DNA of 6,044 bases, from NCBI GenBank assembly GCA_019237355.1, contig JAFAHH010000230.1, forward strand, positions 1 to 6,044, written 5' to 3'. This DNA is from Acetobacteraceae bacterium (GTDB lineage Bacteria; Pseudomonadota; Alphaproteobacteria; Acetobacterales; Acetobacteraceae). The notes under the pieces were generated by a model. That model did not search any database. It was not told where the DNA came from and worked only from the letters and a program-made list of their open reading frames with translations. The translations under genes and the position numbers were made by a program. Below are positions 1 through 5,035 of this stretch, in pieces (the stretch's first letter is position 1; the number at the start of each line of letters is the position of its first letter).

Positions 1-1009
1 CCCCGGGGATGCGGCCCCGAATGCGGGCGACACCCTCTTTCATCCCCGCCTCTACGGCTTCGGCTGTCGCGTTGCCGTTTTTACTGAAATCATTGATGCC
101 CTCCAGCCAAATTACCGTCTTCACGCCAGAAAGGCTCAGCACGTCACGATCGAGCCGCTGGAGGGCGGAGGCTCCGCCTGGGAAGGGATGCTCGGGCGCG
201 TATTCTGCTGGTCCAACGACCTGATTGCCGCCGATCCCGGCATTTACGACGGAGAAGCGTTCGCCATAGGCCGCGTGCAACCGCCGGGACAGCACATCCG
301 GCCAGCGGTCGTCTCCATTCAGCGTTGAGGCCGTGCCGTCGGTAATCGAATCACCCAACGCCACCACGGCCTGCGTGCCCGGCGGCGCGTCCATGTCGAT
401 TGCATCGAGGAAGTACCAGGACGTCGTGCTGAATGGGAACCCGAGCTCTATTTCCGCCTGCGCAGCGTTGGCCCCGGCGCCAGGGGGCGAGAGATAGCAG
501 GTGGTCAGCGCCTTGGCGTGCCAGGTCATGGGCCCTGTCTCCCCGAGCGCATGGAAGCTGACCGCCAGCTTGCGCCCTTGCATCGCTCCGGGCTGAACGA
601 AGCCGAGCGTTACGGGATCGCTCCAGATCGACTGGCCGGGCGAAAGAGCGACGCTGCGCTGCCCGTTGAAAGTTACCGGCACGTTGGTCCCGGGCAGGAT
701 GGCCGCGCCGCTCATCTGTAGCCCGGCGTAGACAGAGTCCAAGGTTATATTGCGCGTTCCAAACGCATTCGAAAACCGCAGCCGCGCCTGCTTCGCCCAG
801 ATGCCGGGCCGGATGATAAGGCGGAAGCTCTGGTCGCGGGCACCCGTTTGGGCCGAGGGGAAAGCGAAGGAAAGAACGGGTTGGGCCGATGGATTGCCAA
901 CCGGATATGGGCCCTGCACCGACCCGGCCCAGGCTGTAACCCAGTTCTGCCCGAACGCGGCAACGGGCAGGAGCGCCACGAGTAGCGCGAGCAGCAGGCC
1001 TGGAAGCAT
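1..1009 (-). CDS. Secreted SGNH/GDSL-type hydrolase, C-terminus cut by window edge
   Basis: Predicted exported esterase/lipase-like hydrolase. The substrate is not readable from sequence. The 336 visible codons start at the ATG at 1009-1007. They open with a Sec signal peptide (MLPGLLLALLVALLPVAAFG, residues 1-20, cleavage likely before Q21). A beta-rich N-terminal domain follows (about 22-210), containing RFSNAFG, LSPGQSIWSDP and YLSPPGAG, which is typical of the two-domain secreted members of this family. The SGNH core then begins: block I GDSIT with nucleophile Ser221 (219-223), block II NAGIGGN (256-262, oxyanion Gly258) and block III GIND (304-307, Asn306). Block V, with the catalytic Asp and His, lies beyond position 1, so completeness cannot be judged. 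It is last of three minus-strand genes, 26 bp after the TAA of the broken cytochrome gene. A GAGGG at 1020-1024 sits 10 nt before the start. Family call is firm; exact substrate is unknown. Confidence 0.9.
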   Translation of the reverse strand, partial: MLPGLLLALLVALLPVAAFGQNWVTAWAGSVQGPYPVGNPSAQPVLSFAFPSAQTGARDQSFRLIIRPGIWAKQARLRFSNAFGTRNITLDSVYAGLQMSGAAILPGTNVPVTFNGQRSVALSPGQSIWSDPVTLGFVQPGAMQGRKLAVSFHALGETGPMTWHAKALTTCYLSPPGAGANAAQAEIELGFPFSTTSWYFLDAIDMDAPPGTQAVVALGDSITDGTASTLNGDDRWPDVLSRRLHAAYGERFSVVNAGIGGNQVVGPAEYAPEHPFPGGASALQRLDRDVLSLSGVKTVIWLEGINDFSKNGNATAEAVEAGMKEGVARIRGRIPG

Positions 1010-1019
1010 AGTTCTATTA

Positions 1020-1024
1020 CCCTC
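1020..1024 (-). promoter_or_regulatory. Ribosome binding site of the SGNH hydrolase
   Basis: GAGGG on the minus strand, 10 nt before the ATG at 1009. The spacing is slightly long but acceptable. It lies in the 26-bp gap after the cytochrome TAA (1036-1038), so this gene can be translated independently of the interrupted one. Confidence 0.5.
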
Positions 1025-1035
1025 GTTCGGCGGGG

Positions 1036-1185
1036 TTAACCGCGTTGGGAGCGAATGTACGCGATGATGGCATCGATATCGGCATCGGGTAGGGACTCAG
1101 GGCTGAATGCGGGCATCTGCTGCAGCGGCCAGGTCCGGACCGATCTTGAATCGCGGATGAGTGCCCGCAGACCAGGCTCGGAAAG
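1036..1185 (-). pseudogene. Detached C-terminal part of the cytochrome c gene after the premature TAG
   Basis: Forty-nine codons continue in the same frame directly after the TAG and end with TAA at 1038-1036. They read as the usual second half of this heme domain: LSEPGLRALIRD, SVRTWP, QQMPAF with the likely axial Met (codon at 1116-1114, residue 248 counting the TAG codon as 224), and DADIDAIIAYIRSQRG as the C-terminal helix. No frameshift or other damage is visible. The full gene would be 273 codons (1857-1036) if the TAG were a sense codon. One base change from a Tyr codon (TAT or TAC) explains the break. I call it a pseudogene fragment because it has no start of its own; a sequencing error or suppressor tRNA would restore one intact gene. 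Confidence 0.75.
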
Positions 1186-1857
1186 CTATTCTGTCGCATT
1201 CATTGGCTGGCCGAGATCGGGTCCTACGTCACCAGCGCCGCCACCGCTCAGCCGATGACATGGCAAGCATGACGTGAAAAAAGCGCGTTGGCCACGCTGT
1301 ACGATAGGATCGGACGCAGCCGATTGGCGGATGGCAAGCTGCGGCCACCGCTTGGATGGCGAGGCAGTTGCCGTGATGCTTGCCAGCTTATACGGCCATT
1401 GCTCGCTGATAATGCCGGAACGTTCCGGGTGCTGCCAGACCAAATAGAACGGTGCGGCGCTTACTTCTTTGCCGGGCAGGTTGGGCCACGGGCGGCCGGG
1501 CTCTTCGATTGCAATCCAAGGCACTGCGCCGCCAGTCCGGGCGCGGTCAACAAGAGTGAGGGGAATTTGCGCTACGAAACCGTCTGTCGCGCGCATTTCC
1601 AGCGTATCAAACCGGTCATGCACTACGTTCGGGAGCAAGGACAACAAAGGAACCGCGCGATATTGGGTTCGCCGGTGATAGTCAGCATCATTATCAATGG
1701 TGATGTCGGCCACTTCGCCGCGAGCCAGAAGCTCCGGCGCGGTGAACGCGTGCAGACCGTTGCCCAGATCGAGGGTGAGCGATGCGACCTCAGCCCTGCC
1801 ATCTACCCCGGCCAGGAACACCAATGAGAATGCTAGAAGCACCATCGCATTCTTCAT
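1186..1857 (-). CDS. Exported mono-heme cytochrome c with N-terminal molybdopterin-oxidoreductase-like domain, truncated by in-frame TAG
   Basis: The readable part is 223 residues from the ATG at 1857. This start was chosen over the one at 1914 for two reasons. It begins directly with a signal peptide (MKNAMVLLAFSLVFLAGVDGRA), and its ATGA overlaps the stop of the upstream esterase gene, suggesting translational coupling. Residues of about 25-175 resemble the SUOX/molybdopterin-binding fold region seen in a family of cytochrome c proteins (YRAVPLLSLL, ATDGFVAQIPL, WIAIEEPGRPWP, FYLVWQHPE, EQWPY). The heme domain begins at about 185, with CLPCH at 197-201 and GPDLGQPMNATE at 212-223. A TAG (1188-1186) then stops the frame where related proteins, from memory, have Tyr (PMNxTEYL). 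The in-frame remainder holds the axial Met. The truncated product could attach heme covalently but would lack the sixth ligand and C-terminal helix, so it is probably non-functional unless TAG is read through. The native role is presumably periplasmic electron transfer; the partner is unknown. Confidence 0.8.
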   Translation of the reverse strand: MKNAMVLLAFSLVFLAGVDGRAEVASLTLDLGNGLHAFTAPELLARGEVADITIDNDADYHRRTQYRAVPLLSLLPNVVHDRFDTLEMRATDGFVAQIPLTLVDRARTGGAVPWIAIEEPGRPWPNLPGKEVSAAPFYLVWQHPERSGIISEQWPYKLASITATASPSKRWPQLAIRQSAASDPIVQRGQRAFFTSCLPCHRLSGGGAGDVGPDLGQPMNATE

Positions 1858-2567
1858 CGTCGATTTTCCGGCCCCGGGACTGGCGGCCGCGCGGAGACGG
1901 TTCCGGTAAGCCACTCGAATGATTCACGGATTATTTCGATCGGGACGATATGCTTACCGTCAAACTCACGATACAGTACTTGATATCCCAGCCTCTGCAA
2001 GCGAGGCACCAAGGTCCGGCTGCAGCGCCACACCGGCAACACCTTATCTTGCACGCCATGCGAAATGAAGATGCGTGGGCGGCCCTGCCGATGCGCAAAA
2101 AGCGCGAAACCCGGCGAAAACGCTAGGATAGCATGGAACAGCTCGCCATTCGCGAGACCCAGGGAGAGCGCACACGAAGCGCCATCCGAGAATCCGCCAA
2201 TCGCTACCCGGCCGGGGTCAATGGCGTAACCCGCAAAGATCTGCCGGAGCGCCCTGCTGATGAACGCGACATCGGCGCCGCATTCATCGAGGATCAGATC
2301 CCAGGAGCGGCCACGCGAATCGGGCGCTAGGACGATAATGGCAAACATATCGGCGAGGGGCTCGAAATGCCTGAGCACGGCTGCGGCCTCGCTCGCGGCG
2401 CCGTGCAGCAACACCAGCAGCGCCGCAGGCTGGTCGGCCTGGTAGCGCCCTGGCACAAAAATCAGTCCATCGCGCCCCGGTGCCAAGCCCAAAGCATAGC
2501 GCCCGGGCGCCCGCGGAGGCTTCTGGCCCTGCTGTGGACTGGCATCAACCTTAGGTGGGCTAGCCAA
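1854..2567 (-). CDS. Alpha/beta-hydrolase esterase (carboxylesterase / PHB-depolymerase-like)
   Basis: A 237-residue serine hydrolase predicted to cleave ester bonds; the substrate is unknown. The alpha/beta-hydrolase landmarks are in order: GRDGLIFVPGRY at the first strands (31-42), oxyanion-hole LLHGAA (53-58), APDSRG (81-86), nucleophile elbow GFSDG with Ser127 (125-129), acid Asp174 in SHGVQDKVLP, and His206 in FDGKHIVP. All three triad residues are present. There is no signal peptide or membrane segment, so it looks cytoplasmic as drawn. The start is weak. An in-frame TGA lies at 2585-2583, the only start codons between it and the conserved domain are non-ATG (TTG at 2567 is the first), the first in-frame ATG is at codon 73, and no good Shine-Dalgarno is visible. 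A lost or altered N-terminus is possible. It heads the minus-strand cluster, and its TGA (1856-1854) overlaps the cytochrome ATG by 4 bp. Confidence 0.87.
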   Translation of the reverse strand: MASPPKVDASPQQGQKPPRAPGRYALGLAPGRDGLIFVPGRYQADQPAALLVLLHGAASEAAAVLRHFEPLADMFAIIVLAPDSRGRSWDLILDECGADVAFISRALRQIFAGYAIDPGRVAIGGFSDGASCALSLGLANGELFHAILAFSPGFALFAHRQGRPRIFISHGVQDKVLPVWRCSRTLVPRLQRLGYQVLYREFDGKHIVPIEIIRESFEWLTGTVSARPPVPGPENRR

Positions 2568-2895
2568 TGTAATGGCCCAACTTCACCGTACCCTACGCTC
2601 TTCCGGGGCGCGCAAGCCCAAATGTCCGACCAGCAGCGTTGATCCAAATCCTGACACGGCTACCCTGTTCCTGCCGGCAGCCGAGCTGAGCATGCGCCGC
2701 AAATCGCCGTCCGCCAAGACGCGTTCGCGGCGCAATTGGCGCCAGGAGCCCCTTAGCGGCGCCATCGGAACTGGCGTATGCCGCCGCGTGCAGGCTGGGC
2801 AATGAGATCGCGCAATCATGACGGTTGGAAGTGAAGTTACCCCGGCCGCTCCCTCAAACCCTGGTTATGAGCGCAGCCGCCCCTGTGATAGGATT

Positions 2896-2914
2896 GCAAA
2901 GGCTCTGCCTTTGC
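2896..2914. repeat. Perfect 8-3-8 palindrome, first of a tandem pair
   Basis: GCAAAGGC and GCCTTTGC flank a TCT loop. All eight pairs are perfect. It lies 6 bp before a second palindrome of identical geometry (2921-2939). The pair resembles small intergenic palindromes I associate with Acetobacteraceae-type genomes; that association is from memory and was not searched. Confidence 0.6.
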
Positions 2915-2920
2915 TGGGGT

Positions 2921-2939
2921 CCAGGGGCAAAGCCCCTGG
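2921..2939. repeat. Perfect 8-3-8 C/G-rich palindrome with AAA loop, second of a tandem pair
   Basis: CCAGGGGC and GCCCCTGG flank AAA. The stem is perfect and strong. On the plus strand it is followed by a pyrimidine-rich stretch (CCTTCTTTCGTTGCTTT), so it could act as a weak intrinsic terminator, but no plus-strand gene ends just before it. It is more likely a dispersed intergenic element or a transcript-end structure. Confidence 0.65.
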
Positions 2940-2991
2940 CCTTCTTTCGTTGCTTTACGAACGACCGACTTCAACGCTTTTCCGCAGCCTG

Positions 2992-3030
2992 CTAGAGCGG
3001 GATGACTTCAGGCAAAGTGATCCGCTGTAG
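2992..3030. repeat. Imperfect inverted repeat, about 16-bp stem
   Basis: The left arm (2992-3008, begins CTAGAGCGGGATGACTT) pairs with the right arm (3014-3030, AAAGTGATCCGCTGTAG) around CAGGC. Allowing one bulged G at about 3000-3001, 14 of 16 positions pair. The pattern (CTAGAGC...GATGACTT...AAGT.ATC..GCT.TAG) looks like the common intergenic palindromes of alphaproteobacteria, here partly decayed; that comparison is from memory. Confidence 0.5.
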
Positions 3031-3096
3031 CTATTCGGTGGCGTGCGTGTCAGGCTACTAGAGGCCGGCGGATGCCGTCAGAGCGGTGTGCTTCAG

Positions 3097-3109
3097 CAAC
3101 AAGTTGTTG
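3097..3109. repeat. Small operator-like palindrome
   Basis: CAACAA and TTGTTG flank a single G. The arms are perfect. It lies about 60 bp before the preferred TTG start of the membrane-protein gene and directly before a weak -35-like TTGTCC. It could bind a dimeric regulator, but 6-bp arms may arise by chance. Confidence 0.25.
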
Positions 3110-3156
3110 GTTGTCCGCAATACCAGACTTCGCTACGAAGGGTTCGTACCCAGGTC

Positions 3157-3161
3157 AGGAG
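3157..3161 (+). promoter_or_regulatory. Shine-Dalgarno that selects the TTG start at 3168
   Basis: AGGAG followed by a 6-nt spacer and TTG at 3168-3170 is near-ideal geometry. The competing ATG at 3072 has only GAGG at 3061-3064. The 32 codons between the two starts have roughly 50% G/C at third positions and a Cys/Ser-rich sequence unlike the clearly GC3-rich body of the gene. This site therefore decides the start. Confidence 0.6.
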
Positions 3162-3167
3162 CGCACT

Positions 3168-4934
3168 TTGCGAGCACTCTTTGTTTCGCGTGAGAGTACT
3201 TGGCGCCCCGGGCTGGGCGCGGTCTTGGGCATTCTGCTGCTTGCGACAGTAATCGCCTACGCGCCCGTACTGGTGTACGGCTATCCTGCCAATGGCTGGG
3301 ATTCCCGTTACCATGCCGTCACGGCGCGGCTGTTCAGCGACCAACTCTGGTCTGGCGATCTCTATCCGAGATGGCTGATGGCAATGAATTCCGGCCTTGG
3401 CAGCCCCCATTTCTTCTACTACTCGCCGCTGGGGTATTACATCGCCAGCGCCTTCGACTGGTTCGGCGCGCCGACAGCCATTCCGCAACTCGGAGTAGCT
3501 GCTGTGCTGCTCGGCCTTATGTCGGGCCTCACGTGTTACCTTTGGCTGGCGCGCCTGATGCCGAATTACGCCGCGATCAGCGGTGCGGTGTTCTACCTCG
3601 CATCGCCATTCCACGTCTTCCTCGATCTTTTAACGCGCGCCGACTACGCCGAATTCGCCGCAATCACCTTCGCGCCGATCGTTCTGCTGGGAATCGAACT
3701 TCTGCGGGAACGAAAACACGTCGGCATTCCCTTAATGAGCTTGGGCTTCGCCGCGGTGGTACTCACCCATGTGGTGGTCGGCCTGCTCTTTGCCGGCGTT
3801 CCGCTAGTCTATGCGGTCGCACGGTTCCGCTTCCTGCCCGGGTGGCTGCGCAATACCTTCCTGGTTTTCCTCGCGATCGTCATTGGGCTCGGCATTGCCA
3901 GCTTTTACCTCTCACCGGCTCTGGCCTACCGCCCGGATGTGGTGATGCCTGTTCGGCAAATGGCCGCCGAAATGTTCGTCTTTGGTGGCCCAGCGCAACC
4001 GAGGCTGATCCTGTTCGTCCGCCTACTGTTCGTTGGCTACCTTGCCGTTCTGGTCGTCATGGCTGGAGCTTGGTGGCACACGTACCGGGGGCGGCCGGAT
4101 GGCAATCTAGTGATGACGTGCCTCTGCCTCGCCCTCCTGACCCTGGGGCTTACCACCATATGGGCCCGTCCATTGTGGCTGATGCTGCCGATCCTGTGGA
4201 CGCTCCAGTTTTCATACCGGCTGTTTATTATCGTCGATCTCTGTATGGCCGCGCTGGTTGGGTGGTTCATATCGGCGATGGCCAGCCGCCTTCCCGCGGC
4301 CAGGATCGTCAGCTTGGCCCTGTTTGCAATCCTGGCCACGGCCGCATCTGCCGCCGCCTTCGCCCTCCGCTTTGGGGTGTTCGAGTACGACTCCCAACTT
4401 TGGCGGGAGCGCGTTCGTTACACGAACGACTATGGATTGTTCCGGCCGTTGGCGGTGCGGACCGCCCTGCCTGCCGACCGGCTGCCGCTTTATGGCGGCG
4501 GAGTTTTCGGCCCGGATATCCCGCTCCCTCCCAGAACGCGGCTCATGGAAGGCGATGCGTCGGTCCTCATATTGGATTGGCGGCCCCGGCGCATCGTTTT
4601 GCAAATCGAAGCGCAGACGCCGGGGCGTCTCGCCGTCGGGCAACTTTATGTGCCGGGCTGGCAGGCCACCGACCTGAGTTCAGGCCGAACCTTACCGGTC
4701 TTGCCCTCGCCTGGTGAGGGGCTTCTGACCATACCATTTGATGCGGGGTTGCACCGGCTGGCTGTTTTGTTAATTCCCCGGCCGCCCGAGCGCGAAGGCG
4801 CGGCGATCTCACTTCTAAGCATGACTCTGCTCGTCGCGTTAACGGTTGGTTTTGGTTTCGCTCACGCGGACTTCCCGCGAGGCCTCTGGCCGCAGCGGTG
4901 GCTGGGCGTGTGGTCGCGGTGGAAGAGTCCATAA
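3168..4934 (+). CDS. Large multi-spanning membrane protein, PTPS-related / GT-C glycosyltransferase-like
   Basis: A 588-residue inner-membrane protein, numbered from TTG 3168 (620 residues if ATG 3072 is used). About 12-13 hydrophobic segments are visible. The first is at about 17-37; many lie between 108 and 399. A soluble, beta-rich region spans about 400-543 and one last helix about 544-565. After the first helix comes a predicted extracytoplasmic loop with WDSRYH (44-49), LYPRW (65-69) and GSPHFFYYSPLGYY (78-91). This pattern fits the membrane family annotated as 6-pyruvoyl-tetrahydropterin-synthase-related, which resembles GT-C glycosyltransferases and YfhO-type proteins. The loop acidic residue (Asp45) sits where GT-C enzymes place a catalytic Asp. 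Inference: transfer of sugars from a lipid-linked donor for an envelope or exopolysaccharide glycan. Donor and acceptor are unknown. It is single and convergent with the ATP-grasp gene, 101 bp away. Confidence 0.8.
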   Translation: MRALFVSRESTWRPGLGAVLGILLLATVIAYAPVLVYGYPANGWDSRYHAVTARLFSDQLWSGDLYPRWLMAMNSGLGSPHFFYYSPLGYYIASAFDWFGAPTAIPQLGVAAVLLGLMSGLTCYLWLARLMPNYAAISGAVFYLASPFHVFLDLLTRADYAEFAAITFAPIVLLGIELLRERKHVGIPLMSLGFAAVVLTHVVVGLLFAGVPLVYAVARFRFLPGWLRNTFLVFLAIVIGLGIASFYLSPALAYRPDVVMPVRQMAAEMFVFGGPAQPRLILFVRLLFVGYLAVLVVMAGAWWHTYRGRPDGNLVMTCLCLALLTLGLTTIWARPLWLMLPILWTLQFSYRLFIIVDLCMAALVGWFISAMASRLPAARIVSLALFAILATAASAAAFALRFGVFEYDSQLWRERVRYTNDYGLFRPLAVRTALPADRLPLYGGGVFGPDIPLPPRTRLMEGDASVLILDWRPRRIVLQIEAQTPGRLAVGQLYVPGWQATDLSSGRTLPVLPSPGEGLLTIPFDAGLHRLAVLLIPRPPEREGAAISLLSMTLLVALTVGFGFAHADFPRGLWPQRWLGVWSRWKSP

Positions 4935-4953
4935 CGGTACGGCTGCGTTATGG
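4929..4953. terminator. Possible terminator hairpin between convergent genes
   Basis: CCATAACG (4929-4936) and CGTTATGG (4946-4953) form a perfect 8-bp stem with a 9-nt loop, overlapping the TAA of the membrane-protein gene (4932-4934). The position between converging genes fits a terminator. There is no T-run on either side and the stem is only half G/C, so intrinsic termination would be weak. Confidence 0.3.
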
Positions 4954-5035
4954 GCTGCCGCGGGCGGGCCTAGCCGGAGCGACATGATTAGGTAAAAGCC
5001 ATGCCGCTCAACGACCTTGATTTTGAGAGCGCGAT

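Larger units (their letters stand above)
2568..3167. other. Divergent intergenic region of about 600 bp without a recognisable gene
   Basis: This region separates the minus-strand esterase cluster from the plus-strand membrane-protein gene, so it should carry both promoters. Short frames on both strands (for example about 78 codons on the minus strand, 2819-2583) are Arg/Ser/Pro-rich and match no family I recognise. What stands out is secondary structure: two tandem hairpins (2896-2939), an imperfect inverted repeat (2992-3030) and a 6-1-6 palindrome (3097-3109). A weak sigma-70-like pair, TTGTCC (3111-3116) and TACGAA (3134-3139) with 17-bp spacing, lies at a suitable distance upstream of the SD at 3157. 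The match to consensus is poor, so I do not list it as a promoter. No convincing promoter for the minus-strand cluster was found by eye. Confidence 0.6.

Noticed and set aside
745..1067. Overlapping short frames on both strands at the start of the SGNH hydrolase
   Set aside because: They are out of frame with the hydrolase, whose signal peptide and N-terminal domain read continuously from 1009.
1288..1827. 179-codon plus-strand frame opposite the cytochrome gene
   Set aside because: It is antisense to a gene with a signal peptide, CXXCH and conserved domain; its own product resembles no family.
1858..1914. Upstream start for the cytochrome (adds 19 residues)
   Set aside because: The extra residues are polar and would displace the signal peptide from the N-terminus. 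The ATG at 1857 overlaps the previous stop as ATGA, the usual coupled arrangement.
2671..2680. Perfect 10-bp palindrome CTGCCGGCAG
   Set aside because: Short GC-only palindromes are frequent by chance in this base composition, and nothing nearby supports a function.
2921..2957. Rho-independent terminator on the plus strand
   Set aside because: The stem is strong and a pyrimidine-rich tail follows, but there is no true T-run and no plus-strand gene upstream to terminate; kept only as a repeat.
3093..3614. 173-codon antisense frame over the start of the membrane-protein gene
   Set aside because: Composition is that of an antisense frame. It has no motif and runs through the first-loop coding region of a clear gene.
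3200..4717. 505-codon open frame on the plus strand inside the membrane-protein gene
   Set aside because: It is a shadow frame of the high-GC gene: Arg/Pro/Cys-rich, without membrane segments or recognisable motifs, while the other frame has a clear membrane-protein pattern and a good SD.
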